Part shown: piece by piece, positions 39,501 through 51,000 of the stretch
Layout: each line of letters opens with the position of its first letter
How positions within the stretch are numbered: position 1 is the stretch's first letter
From: Cinclus cinclus
Lineage: Eukaryota; Chordata; Aves; Passeriformes; Cinclidae
Assembly: GCF_963662255.1 (NCBI RefSeq)
Contig: NC_085073.1
Coordinates: 3,596,001-3,660,000 of the forward strand
Direction of reading: 5' to 3'
DNA: 64,000 bases
Notes under the pieces: generated by a model
Told to the model about the DNA's origin: nothing
The model's database searches: none
What the model saw: the letters and a program-made list of their open reading frames with translations, nothing else
Made by a program: the position numbers and the translations under genes

Positions 39501-42500
39501 AATCCACCAAGCCTCACATGAATAATTTTTCAGAGACATGTGTGACTTCCCCACTGCACATTAACAGCACTGTACTATGACTCCTGCTCCTCCATGCTTG
39601 GACTTGTTCTTATAGACACTGTCAGCAGTGTCCTGGACCAACACATGAGGTTACATTGCTTTAGTTCAAAAATCCGACCATTTCCCATCACACAAAAATA
39701 ACTCAGGCTGATTTGTGCTGGTTATCTGTACTCTTCCCCCTGGCTGTCCTGAGATAAGAACCCTGTTAAGTAGTAATTAAGTCACTTGCATTTTCCAGTA
39801 CTCATATGCCAGCACAGGTCCGTGCAAAAAAAAAAAAGCACAGGTAAACAAATATAGAAAAGGATGTGTGGGTGTGTGTGAAGGTCTTGAGGGCAGCTGG
39901 GAGGTGAGGGAAGCTCTTTGGACCTGTATGGGTTAAAGAAGAAATGTTATGGTTAAGAATTCCTAACCACCCTCCAGAGACCCCTGGTTTACATTAATTA
40001 TTCTGTTGCCTTTAGCACTCACGGCCTCCTGTGAGCTTCTGTCTATAAGTACCCAACTCCTCCTCCTACTCACCTCCAAATGAATCCTTTCAACGTGCTT
40101 GATCAACCTCCTCAGTACAGCAAGGGAACTGCCCAGTCAAAGCTCTTAAATCACACCAAAATGAGAAGGGCAACAATCCAGAACTCCTTTCAGCTCTCCA
40201 GCAGGTCCCAGGGAGGCAGAGCACTGCCAGGCAAGGAGGGACCTGTTCCACAGTGCCCAGCCTCCCTCAAATACCACTGAACTCTGCTCCCAAGACCAGC
40301 TGTGGAATGAGCAAGACCCAGGAACAGACCAGCAATCCTTCTCTCACCTAAACAACCTATTTCTCTTCCAAACAATGGCACGTGGCAAGTGTATATTTTT
40401 ATTTTTGATAGGCTGATCCAATTCAGCCACTGCATCAGAGCTCCATCCAGGCACCCTGCAGGGCAATGGCAGAGCAGAACTGGATGCACCAGGAGGTTCT
40501 GCACACCTGGAAAAAGGCTCTGGTATCTTATCTTGGGTGAGTTTTTCAGCAATGCCTACTGTGAACCCACACACTTCTCCCCAAAGCCCACAGCTTCCTA
40601 GTGACAGGGACAGAAAGCTGAAGGTGTCCTGTCACACCAGAGAGTGCAAAGAGCAGCAGAAACAGGCCAGGCCAGAGAAAAAAAAGCAGCAGCTCTGAAG
40701 AACAGTGCTGTGCTTCCACTCCCATATCCCTGTTTTAATCCCTGAAACACCCTTCTCTTCCACAAGCAAGAAAATTGATCTAAGCCACTTCTTGCCCTCG
40801 CTCCCTTCCCCGAAAATTCCCCATCATCCTGCCCATGGTATCAACTCCAGACAATTCACTGGGACTTACCCCTGGCAAAGTCTTCTGTTCATGCAGCGCT
40901 GTCTGGGCTTTGATAGCAGAGTCTCTGGCACAGTATGTGAGGAATGCACAACCTGCAGCAGATACATCGAGTGTCAAGTTAGACAGGCACTTGCAGATGA
41001 ACATCAACACAAATGTTACATAACTTGGATGTGTCTAAAGCTCCAGGGGAAAAAAAAAGACAAAGAAACAACGCTAAAGGACTTGCAGGCCACATCTGAA
41101 GTCTATTAAGAGCTGGAGAAGGGTCCAAGTGAATGAACAGGGCTTGACACAGGTGTTGAACAAGGTGAGACAGAATGGGAAAGCAAAAGGAAAGCAAATC
41201 TTGGCTGTGGCAGAAACAGTCCCAAACACAAGGATCAGGAGAGAGGCAAGGACCAGCATGATTACTGATTAAAAAGAGAAAAGAATCAAGGAAAGAAGGG
41301 AAGCATCTGGGATTTTAGGCTTATACAAAAGCTCCATGATCCAGATTCACAAATCAAGGAAAGCTATAGCAGGAGAGGCCTGGCCTTGTGTGCTGTATGA
41401 TGCACACAAACACAGACCAATAGGCACCACAAGGGCACTACAGAGCCCAGCAGAGCATCATGCATTCTTCAAGGACCAACTTAAGCCACATAAAAAGCAC
41501 AAAGAAAAGGCCAAATCCTGACATTCTTAGTCAAGATATGACTCAACATCTCAGACGAATGCTGGAGCCAAGGGAGGAGGGGAGGAGTTGTAGCCCCTCC
41601 AGGAAGAAGAAGGATCATCTTTGGGTGCTCTGATGCTAAGAATAAGCAAAGAAAAAAATCTGGCTGGTTATCAAGAAACATTTCCTAGCAGAAAGAGATT
41701 TAGGCTGTGGAATGATCTCCCCAGGGAAGTGCCTGGAGCTCCGTCACTTGAGTTGTTTCAGATGAGGGTAGGCAAAGCACTGGAGAATAGACTCAGAATG
41801 CATCCGACCCCCTCACTCATCCCCCTCCTACCCACAGTGGCATTTCACATCCCAAGCAAAGGCAGGACGAGTCCCTCTGGCTTGCTGATGAACATCCCTG
41901 TCTACACTGCTGTGCTGGGGCTGCAGATGCATTGTTATGGCAGGAGAGCCCCATTTTTCTGCCTCTACATTCTTGTGCCTGGCTTGGGAGACTCTGAAGC
42001 TGCTTCAGCTCTCCATGGATCCAAAGGTGGGTGCAGGGGTTGTCTGGACTTCTCCACTCTACCCCAGTACCACCCCATGGTACACAACACCCTTAGGCCA
42101 GGCAGAAGGCAGATCCTCAGGACAATCCCAACCACAGCAAAATAATTATCCTGTTCTTCCATCCCAACTCCAAGAAGCTGCTGCAGGCAAGCACATTGCA
42201 TCTGTCCTCACACCTCTAGGTGTGCTAGGGGAAAAAAAATCCTTCCATAAACAGCACACAAGCACTAGATATCTATGAGACGTCACTAAAGCTCCTTATT
42301 GCCCGGGTTGTGAACCAAGAATGCTGCACCAAAGTCAAATGTGGGACCAATAGGTAATAAAACAAATGCAGTGAGGCCAGGAAGAATGCAGGTAAACTTC
42401 ACTGCTCCTGGCAAAGACAGCTGGCTCTGTTGTGATGGGGAAGCTCCCATTGGCTTTCACTCTCCTCCATGGACTGCTCTGACATCAGGCCTCAACAGCA

Positions 42501-45500
42501 GCTCTATAAGCAGAGAGACCAGACTCCATAACCTCTATAATCTATTTCTAACAGATTTGAAGGCCTGCTCACCAAAGCCTCAAACATGGATACCTGATTC
42601 CACCTGCTGCTCCCGTCTGCTACTTTGCAAGTCATACAAGACTCATTCTAAGATAATTTGGGCCAGGTTTAGCTCACAAAACTCTGAAGTCAGCAGTTGG
42701 GAATAAGCAATTTATTCCACTAAAAGCTTCAATGCATTGGTACTATGCCACGTGCAGTGAAGGCACCATCCTTGTCTCAGGAGCATCAGCCCCCAACCTA
42801 AGAAAATTCAGCATAGGTGGAGTTACGTCTACATGAAGCATGCATACCCCATCCTCAAGTCCCATATTTCAGTGCTCAGGAATATCAAAACTGAGGCAAA
42901 GCATACTGTCAGGCTCAAAAACCCCAGGCCATGGGAGGAAAAGCCAAAAATAAGAACTGAAGAAAGACACACCATTTAGTGTGCATAAAGGAGAGACACT
43001 CCTCACACAAGGAAGTACTGTTATCATGGCAGATCAGGGATTTGTAAAGGCCAGTAACACCTACATCCACCAATGTGAACAAGTGCCACGAATCCCCTCC
43101 CTAGAGTCCTCTGGTCCTTTTCTTCCCTACATCACAGGCAGTAATGTTTTTAATCTTTTAGCAGCTCAGGTACCAAGAGGCAGCAGCTTCCAGAGACAGA
43201 AACATCCTGTAACTGTGGAGCCTGAAGATGCCTCACTCCAACTCCAACCCAAGGGCAATCAATCCCTGCTGCTGCTCTGCTTTACAAGCATGTGGGTATT
43301 CACTCAGCAGAAGCCACTTGTGCTCCTTCTCTTCACTCAAGCATGAAGCAGCACTCTGGCAGCCTCTAACATCCAGCCTGGACTGGGGCTACAGGTACAG
43401 GACAGCCTGGTCCACTGCTCTGCCCCTGAGCTCTTCATGTCTCTAAGCTTTGAGGACATTCCTCTCATTCTTACTTCCCCAACAGTAGAAACCTGGGAAG
43501 CTGTACTGGCTCTGGAAAGGAGGGAGCTAAAGACAAGCTATGTCTTTTGAAAAATATGATTACTGCCTTTCACAACCAGGTGTTTGGGAGGTAGAATGCA
43601 GTAGTCAATTCCATTCTCCTTGCAAAGTCCTGGTCAGAAATACAGGAAAAGGTGTCGAAGAAACCCTGTGCTCTGAGCCTAATTGTATAAACAAATATTT
43701 GGAGAAAATAAACTTCCTTCCTGAAGACCTGTTACCTCTTGCACTCTAACTCTGCAGCTACTCCTGAGATGCTGTGACAGGATTCTGCTCACCATGTCTT
43801 TTATGGGTTCTTTGGGCTCCTAAAACTTTGAGGTGACAGAGCCACCCAAGGATCTGCTCAAGAGTGAAGAGATGTCCACAGAAGTGCAGAGGGGCCTGTC
43901 ACTCTCACTAGGTTTTCTCACTTCCACTTCTCCTGCTTTAGTTGACAACAAGCTCACAGACAGGCTCAGGCCCGTTGGGCACTTCTCACACCACGTCAGC
44001 TGTGCCTGCTGAGACACAGGATGTGGTGTTAGAAAGTGCCCAGGGTGTGAAGAAGCATCAGCCTGGAAGGTCCCAGGCACCCAGGCAATGCCAATGACCT
44101 ATTCCCAGCACAGGGAATAGGACAGCACCCAGAGCACAGTCTGCAAAGCCAGGCCTATCTGCAAAGCCAGGCCTATCTGCAAAGCCAGGTCACCATCATT
44201 CTGCCAAAGATCCCTCTATGCCCCATCAACGTCGGTGGTACCACCCTACTTCCATGGGCTCCAGGAGGGTTTCCAGCTCCCTGAAAGCAGAACCCAGCCT
44301 AGTTCCACTTGCAAGAGACTGCATAAAATAAAAATATAAATTCTGTGCCTGATCCTCCCTACAAACTACACATTGACTCTGGAATTTACAGTCCCTTCAG
44401 ATCCTAAATATTACTCCACACATCAGCAGTCTAAAGTCTTAAGCAAGAAAAGGCTGCTGGTTTGCAGGAGGGAGGGATCTCTAGATTCTGCTTAGCATCA
44501 GAAATCACATTAAATACTTCAGCAGGGGAAGCATGGAGTCAGTGGGGAGCTAATCCACAAGCCTGCTGAAGCTGAGTCAAAAGTGGGCAGCCAGAGAGGC
44601 AAGTTGGGCTGAGATGTTGTTGTATCCTTGTCCTCTGGAAAAGCCACCGATCTGTCCACATGCCTGTGAGAGGGCTGCTTCTGCCCCCGCTGAATATTCC
44701 CCTGCAGTTCAGTATTTCACACTCTTTAATCGCTCCACTTTCCCTACCATGAGCACTCCTAGGAAACCCATCCAGTTGACACTTGTGAAGGAACTGCCTT
44801 CTGCCTAATCCTGGAACACAAGGCCAAAAATTTCCACTTGATTCTCCCCACTCAGCCTCTCCTGACCCATTCCAAAAGCCTGTTCAAACACCTCCCCGCT
44901 CTTCCCATGAAAATATTAGCTTTGAGACAAACACTGCCATTAACATGCAAATGAATCTGTGATTAACATAAATAGAAAAACTGCCTCATGAATAATATTA
45001 GGCTGGAACCGTATCAGCTACCAGTAGCCAGGTTGCTGAGACATGACTAGTCAGGTACTAACAAAACCATTTCCTAGCAGAGCTCACATTTCTAGATCTC
45101 TAAGATTCTCCTATGCCTCCACCGAATTCATCCATTCTCAGCACACAAACAGGACCAGCTCTTGGACACTGCAGCCCAACTAACATCCTCCAGCTCCTGG
45201 CAGGCCTTTTCCACCCTTTCTTCTTCCCTGGGGGCAGAGGTGGCTGCTCAGCTCCATGTCAAGCTGCAAGGAACACAAGAGGACACACTGGCTTCTCACA
45301 CCACCACTTCCTCCCCTTTGGGGAGAGAAAGGGAAAAAAGCAGATGGAAGCTGCATGTGAGCTGTCAATTGGATCTTACTGCAGATCAGGAACATGGGGA
45401 GAGAAAACTGAGTCTGCTGTTAGAACTGCCCCTGAAAGGTGGCTTCTGTACAGTGCAGGAAGGAGCTCACGGCCTAAGTGTCCCCTGCTCAGGGGCTGTG

Positions 45501-47711
45501 ACAGTGCTCCAGGCCACTGCAGCTCCTGGGTCAGGCCTGGCACCTTCCAGGCCTGCTGATGCCAGCAGCTCCTCACCAGGATGGTTTTCCTGCATGGAGC
45601 ACAAGGCACTGCAGCCAAACCTGGTAAATGAGAGTGATCAGGCATCAGGGTAGGCTGGATTGTGGATCTCATTCCCTCACTGCACGCTAAACCCCCACAC
45701 ACTTCCTTGTGAAGGGATGACTTTTTTGGAGAGGCTGTTCCCAAAACAGGCTGAGGATCTACATGCAAACTCATGCCACCAGGGAAGGAATCCCAGCCTC
45801 TCACTTTGTACAAAACAGGACGGGGAGGGGCAGAGGCAACTGAAGGGGTGTGGAAATAACCCCACAACAACCACCAGAGAACCTCACATCTCAACAACCT
45901 CTCCAGGACAGAACAACCCCTGACCAAGAACACCCACATCCACTCAAAAATAAATGTTAGAACCAAAAAGATGTATTTATTTTGCTGCAGAAATCCTGCT
46001 TTTAACAGCAAGTTAATATCACACACATCTGGCTAATACCACAGCTGCCCCCTCTAATTTCCATACCTAAGCAGATCCCTAGAATTTGTCTCCTGCCTGG
46101 AAGCTGACCTCAGACCACACAGTCTATATTTAAGATGTCAACTGGAATGAAATGTGCAATTGCCTCTTGCCTTGGGCCCATTCTCCTTCATGCTGGGTTT
46201 GAAACCTTGCAACTCACCATCCCCTGGCAGCAGGTTTGGATGCAGTTCCTTGCACACAGAGATGCACAAACACATGGCATCCTGGTTCTTCACTCACAAC
46301 CAGAGACACTTCTTCAGCTAAATTCATGCCAGCCCAGCCCCCCACAGGCTTCAATGAGAAAGTGTTTTCCTTTTGTGCTGGAGTTAGATTTGGCCTTTTG
46401 TTTGAAAATACACTTGTTTTTCCCTTGTCCTCTTCCCTCTCTGTTCAGTCTAGAACGGTTCACGTTGCCAAGGCACTCAATTTTTCCTACCGTTCCTCCT
46501 AAATCTGAGGCATGAGGATGGAGCGTGGCACACTCCCTCCAGCATGCACCAACACATGGACCCATCACAGATCATTTTAGGGCACAGCAGCCCAGGCTGA
46601 GCACCGACAGCTCTCAGGGTACTCACGGTCGGTTCCCTGCAGGTTGTTCTACCTGTGCCAGGGAGCGAGGCTGCCATCACCCCCTCGGATCTTACAGCAA
46701 ACAACTCCGTGAGTTCCCTCCCTGGCTGGAGCCGTGCAGGTCACAAGATCCCAAACACCTGCTGGGGTGGGGTAGAGCCGCTCCACTGAAGGGAGCTGCC
46801 ACGCCGAACGCGACAGCTCTTCAGTATAAAAACACAACAATAAGCCAGGCTAAAGGAGCCTCCTCAAACTTTTCAACACCCACTAAAGGTCTTTCAGCGA
46901 AGGAAGACCCCTCATCTCCCCGTGTGCCGTCACGAAGGCCCCTCACCTACCCCAAACGCCGCTGACAGCAGCACATCCGCGGCCAATATTCTTTGTTGTA
47001 CGGATTTTAAAACCGCAGCGCCGAACCCTCGCCCGGGGCCGGTGCGAGCCCCCTTCGGGGATGGCCGGCAGCCCAGCGAGGGTCCCGCTGCGGCCCCCGC
47101 GCTCCGCAGCGGCCCCGGCCCGGCCCACGCTGCCCATCGCCGCCTTTGTCACCGCACCCCACGCGGGGCGACGGGCCCCGGGCTGCCGGCGGGCCCCGGG
47201 CCGCGGCCGGGAGGGGGGGGCTCCGGGAGCTCCGGCGCGGGGATGCCGGACCCCGCCCGTGGGCACCGGGGATGCGGACGCGTTCCCGGGCAGCGGATCG
47301 GGGGCCGCCGGCCGCCGCTGAGGGCTGCGGGAGGTGCGGGAGAACAGCACATCGCCGTGGGTCACGCGTGGACAGAGCCGGGGCCCGCCGCCCCTTTGTG
47401 CGCGCCGCGCCGGGCTCACCCTTGTGCATGCCGGTGTAGCGGTCCTTGAGCACGGTGAGCTCGTAGATCTTGCCGAACTGCTCGAAGAGCGGCTTGAGGT
47501 CCTTCTCCTCCAGGTTGCGCGGGATCTGCCCCACGAAGAGCTTGATGGCATCCAGGTCCTTCATGCTGTCGGGCTGCGCCGGGGGCTCCGCGCCGCCGCT
47601 GCTGCTCATGGGGGAGGCTCGGCGCGGCGGCGGCGGCGGCGGGGGCGGCTGCGGCGCTGGCGGGAGCGGCGGCGGCTGCCTCCTCGCCTCGCCCTCGGTG
47701 AGTCTGGCCAT
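13818..47711 (-). CDS. CELF5: CELF5, CUGBP Elav-like RNA-binding protein, complete
   Basis: Twelve coding exons: 47420-47711, 40870-40952, 29529-29577, 22948-23076, 22305-22384, 21182-21328, 16386-16530, 15689-15835, 15387-15449, 15216-15299, 14045-14188 and 13818-13945. They join in phase to 496 residues (human about 485). CELF proteins bind GU-rich RNA and control splicing and translation; CELF5 is mainly neural. There are three RRMs. RRM1 has LFVGQI at 58-63 and KGCAFLTY at 97-104. RRM2 has KLFVGML near 145 and KGCAFVKF at 184-191. RRM3 has LFIYHL at 413-418 and KCFGFVSF at 452-459. The divergent linker (about 223-407) is rich in Ser, Pro, Gly and Gln and includes a QQQQ run. The protein ends [22 protein letters not shown] was taken as the start because it matches the human CELF5 start; a later ATG (MSSSGG, residue 35) would lose it. 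Residues 13-30 are a proline run. NCLN is its upstream neighbour, as in human. Confidence 0.96.
15507..15543. repeat. (TG)n microsatellite
   Basis: About 18 uninterrupted TG units in CELF5 intron 8, some 58 bases upstream (transcript sense) of the 63-base exon 9. In the transcript it reads as CA repeats, a possible hnRNP L site next to a phase-neutral exon. Confidence 0.95.
18390..18930. promoter_or_regulatory. AT-rich island in CELF5 intron 6, candidate enhancer
   Basis: A block of about 540 bases is clearly more AT-rich than its surroundings. It holds homeodomain-type cores such as ACTAATTGATTTATG near 18475 and a perfect octamer ATTTGCAT at 18796-18803, next to a second TTTGCAT-like copy. 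It looks like unique sequence, not a known repeat. A regulatory role is inferred from composition and motifs only. Confidence 0.3.
20983..20997. repeat. C15 homopolymer
   Basis: Fifteen consecutive C in CELF5 intron 6, about 185 bases from exon 6. Its length is likely to vary and to be prone to sequencing error. Confidence 0.95.
23077..29528 (-). other. CELF5: CELF5 intron 3
   Basis: About 6.45 kb with no supported exon. The part around 28110-28600 is AT-rich with a T13 run near 28120 and several AATAAA-like words on both strands, but no accompanying coding sequence or clear repeat end. The remainder is of mixed composition with only chance open frames. Confidence 0.65.
37300..37570. promoter_or_regulatory. 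Pyrimidine tract plus AT-rich block in CELF5 intron 2, candidate conserved element
   Basis: A C/T-only tract with CTTCTTCCTCTTCTTCTTC (about 37331-37350) runs into a unique AT-rich block. This block has an octamer-like TGCAAATG at 37387-37394 and several TAAT/ATTA cores. It has no repeat features. Function is inferred from composition. Confidence 0.2.
37800..37907 (+). repeat. CR1 LINE 3' end
   Basis: The order GGCACTCAGGGACATGGTTT, then GTGCTGGGTTAATGGCTGGA, then ATGATCTCAGAGGTCTTTCC, then CCAACCTGATGATTCCATGA is the classical 3' tail of avian CR1 elements. Confidence 0.85.
41650..41800 (+). repeat. Probable old CR1 LINE fragment
   Basis: Blocks such as AACATTTCCTAGCAGAAAGA, TGTGGAATGATCTCCCCAGG and CTGGAGCTCCGTCACTTGAG occur in the order and spacing of the region before the 3' end of CR1-type LINEs. 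The copy is diverged and its limits are approximate. Confidence 0.5.
44141..44189. repeat. Short 18-base tandem repeat
   Basis: Unit CTGCAAAGCCAGGCCTAT is present about 2.7 times without mismatch, in CELF5 intron 1. Confidence 0.9.
44905..45005. promoter_or_regulatory. Octamer-bearing AT-rich block in CELF5 intron 1, candidate enhancer
   Basis: A perfect octamer ATGCAAAT lies at 44945-44952, flanked by several TTAAC/ATTAAC words, AAATATTAGC and GAATAATATTAGG. The block is unique and AT-rich between GC-richer flanks. POU-domain binding is plausible for a neural gene, but it is only inferred. Confidence 0.25.
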
Positions 47712-48060
47712 GCCCCGCGCCCGGCGCGGCTGCGGGCGGGCGGGCGGGCGGGCGGGGGAGGCAGCGCGGCGGGAACGGCCCCGCCGCCAGCGCCGCCGCC
47801 GCGGCGCCACAAAGAGCCGCGCCACAGCGCCCCCTGCCGGGCCCCGCGGCCCCTCAGGAGCCGGGGGCAGCGGGGAAGGCACCGGAGACCCCCGGGAGCG
47901 GGCCGGGAGCGCTCCGGGAGGATCGCTCGGGACCGGCCGACTGGGCCAAGAGGGTGGTGAAGGCGGCAGTGAGTGCCCAGTGAACGCCCATCTGTGAAGA
48001 GCTGTGCGTTTAGGGCCCAGGAGCGCGGAGGGCCCTGGGAGCAGGGGAGAGCTCGGAGCA
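46970..48060. promoter_or_regulatory. CELF5: CELF5 CpG-island promoter and first exon
   Basis: About 1.1 kb of extreme GC and CpG density covers CELF5 exon 1, its 5' UTR and the start of intron 1. It includes GC-box-like GGGCGG words upstream of the ATG (four GGCGGGCG units near 47735-47755). No TATA box is seen. The transcription start is expected somewhat above 47711. Confidence 0.75.
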
Positions 48061-51000
48061 CCCACGAAGGCAGAGCCGCTCCACGTCCGTGTCAGAAATT
48101 AGCATTCGCCCCATTTTTCTCAGTGCCTCAGCACCAGGGTCTGCAGGCGAAAAAATTATTTAAAGGAGAAAATTTTGTAACGCGGCCGTGACCCAGCGGC
48201 GAGGGCTGGAGGGGGTTTAGCTGGAAGGGGAAGTCATGCACGGCGCCAGGCTCACAACCCCGGGCAGCTCTCCCTGCCCTTGCCTTTCTAGGGAAAGGCT
48301 CCTTTCTTCCGAGCAGCTCAGCTCCCTCCTCACTGGGGCTCGGTGGAGGCATCCCCAGCCCGGTGCTGTGTCAGACCGTGCCAGATGGTCAGGAGCTGGT
48401 TGTGTCTCCATGTTGTGCAGCCATTATTGCTAACGGGATCAGCTCTCCCTCCCCGTGTGAGGCTCGGGATTTCTCTCCCACTGGCTTCTCCAGCTCCGGC
48501 AGATGCCGTGAGGCAACGAGGGGATGTCAGCGCTCCAAGCAGCTCGGCCCAGGTGGCCCCGGGCTGTGTCACCTCTCTGCCCCACCTCTGTCAGGCCGGG
48601 CTGAGGCACAGCACAGCCGAAGCTCCAGCAGGAGCAGCTGTGCTGCAGGGATGCAGCCCGGCCCTGCTCCGCCGCCCACAGCCACACGCTGCCTGCATCT
48701 CCTACAGAGCATTCCCTCTGCGGCGTGCACGGCTTTTGTCGTCACACCACACACACATTTCAGCCTGTCACGCTGGCCCAGTGTCCCTGAAGATGAACAC
48801 AGCCCTCGTGCTGGGAGGAGGGAGGGGGTGCGGGCTGGGCTGTTTGCGGAGAGCTGTGGCACAGGCAGGTGCTGAGCACGCCAGGCCTGTGCTCGTGGAA
48901 AGGACCGTGGTGCAGGGCACAGCCTGGCCTTGCTTCCCCTTGTGTAGTCTCTGCTGAGAGATTTCTGCCATCCCCCCTTTTCTCCTGCCGTGGCTCCTGC
49001 GGAGGGAGGGCAGCGGCGAGTGGAGAGGCGACCGTACAGACACAACACACCCAGGGCAGCCACAGCTCTGTGCTCCCACTGCAGCCCAATTCAGCATTCT
49101 CTTGCCCGGTCCCCAGGTGCCATCCTTCCTCCTACCCTCTCCCCACAGTGCCCCACCTGCCAGAGCCTCAAACCCTACCCAGATCTCTCAGGTGTGTGCA
49201 GCATGTTTCATGAAAAAGCAGGTTAGGAAAAAGGGAGGGGGGTGTTTTTAGGGGAAGAAGAGGGGTCCCAATCCTACGGAGGCAGAGGGAAGAACAGAGA
49301 ATACTGATTGTGTATGAGCACCCACCTGGCTGCCAGGCTGAAGTCATGACAAGAATGAGAGAGGCCCTGCAGAGCCAAAGGGATTGGGAATTCCTTTTCA
49401 CTCTTGTGCTCAGCAGAGCTACAGCTCTGTACCCTGCTCTCTGCAGCACTGGCTGTTGTGCCTACCTGTGTGTGTGGAGGTGCCAGAACATTCACTGAGG
49501 GCCAGCAAGAGCCTGGAATTTGCATCCAGGCTTTTCATGGAAATGGACAAATTCACAAAGGCCTGCAGCTTTTTGCAGCCTGGTCCAAACCCAGGGATGC
49601 TGCAAGGTGTCTGAAAGCTGGAGAGCTGTCTTGTGTTTGATGGTGTTACCGCTCCTAAAATTCACCCAAAAACCTCCCCCAGGATCTCCCTACACTGGTC
49701 AAACTTTCTGTTGATATATCTTGCAGAGACTGCCAGGGTTCTGCCATCTATTTGGAAGCCACAGATGCATCAGCTGAGAAGCCTATGGCAAGTCAAGCTG
49801 TTCTCATTTTTAAACAGCTGTAAGCAGATAAGGCAATGTTTAAAGCAAGAAAGCTTTATGGGAACAGCAGCAATTCTCACCTTGGACGAATCACACCTAA
49901 GCAAGTAAAGTTTTCAGGCACCTTTGCATACCTAGCCTTATTTTTCACATCAGCTATTGCAGCAAAAGCTGCTCAAGGCTTTTTTTACAGCTCAAGGGAC
50001 TCAGTGCCTCAGTAGAAAGTGTCTATTTAGAAGGAAATATAAACCCAGTCTCTTCTGGAGCCCATGAATGGACATACTAAAACCACCCAGACTGCAGTAA
50101 AGAACAACAGACATGAAAATTCTGCTGGTAAATGAAAAACAGAACACCTGTCAGTCAGCACCTGGGGTTTACAGAGCCAGACAGGGAATTATATACCAGA
50201 GTAACAGGATTAAGGGGAAGATAAAAGGAATCTTAGCACCAAGACAGAGAAAAAGGGAAATGAGAGGTCACCTGTGCAGAGGAAGAAGAAACATGTTGCA
50301 TCTGTCATGGAAGAGTCTACACAAGAGTGCTAGAAGGAGCACAGCCCAGCTCAGATGCACAATTCCCAGAGGATGAGGGAACAGATTCTGCCTTAACCTG
50401 AGATGCTGCTTCAAAAAAAAAAAAACTGTTAGAAGAAAACCACATTTTGTGCCCAAAAAGTTTCTCTTCTGCAGAGAGACATTTGCAGTGAAAAACACCC
50501 AAAATATTTTCTGTATACACATCTAGATTTGCCTGGTTTCTTGTGGCATGTGAGTATTTGTATTTAGATGGGGCAGCTTAAGATGAAAGGTGAAGAGGTC
50601 CAGTCCAGTGGCCCAAATCTGAGAAGGGCTCAAACAAAGGGTGCAGGAACAGCCAGGTACATTCTGCCTTAGTCCTTCCAGCTCCTAAGGGCACTGAGGA
50701 ATGGAGAAAATACAAGCTGGAGCTCTGAATTTCCACATCACCTAGGAGACACCATTTAAGGCAGAAAATCCTCACCACAGCCCAGAAAGGGAAAAAAAAA
50801 AAAAATCCTTTAAAACAATCTGCCTTGCCTTACCTATTTATTCCCGAGGCAGAGGAGCCAAAGGACTAGGTGAGACAGTCCAGAAAATATCCAAACAATA
50901 AGACAGTGCCTCAGGGAGATAAAAGTTATTCCTGTAATGTCATTGTTTCTTGTCTGGTGTAAAAGATTCTGCAGCCAGACTGCCAGCTAATAGAAAAATA

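Larger units (their letters stand above)
29578..40869 (-). other. CELF5: CELF5 intron 2
   Basis: About 11.3 kb, the longest intron in the window. It contains a CR1 3' end at 37800-37907, a pyrimidine-rich stretch and AT-rich block at 37300-37570, and otherwise unremarkable sequence. No additional exon with both splice sites and family similarity was found. Confidence 0.65.
40953..47419 (-). other. CELF5: CELF5 intron 1
   Basis: About 6.5 kb between the first two coding exons. It contains a probable CR1 relic (41650-41800), a short 18-base tandem repeat (44141-44189) and an octamer-bearing AT-rich block (44905-45005). The part nearest exon 1 (from about 46970) belongs to the CpG island. Confidence 0.65.

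Noticed and set aside
46597..46615. REST/RE1-like site (GAGCACC followed by GACAG) upstream of CELF5 exon 1 in intron 1
   Set aside because: The two half-sites are too close together compared with the canonical spacing and the right half diverges, so it is not a credible RE1.
47607..47609. Downstream ATG (MSSSGG) as the CELF5 start
   Set aside because: The upstream in-frame ATG at 47711 gives [12 protein letters not shown], matching the conserved CELF5 N-terminus.
47007..48065. 352-codon minus-strand frame covering CELF5 exon 1
   Set aside because: Only the part from 47711 to 47420 is CELF5 coding. The upstream part is GC-rich 5' UTR or promoter and the downstream part is intron 1 past a clear GTGAGC donor.
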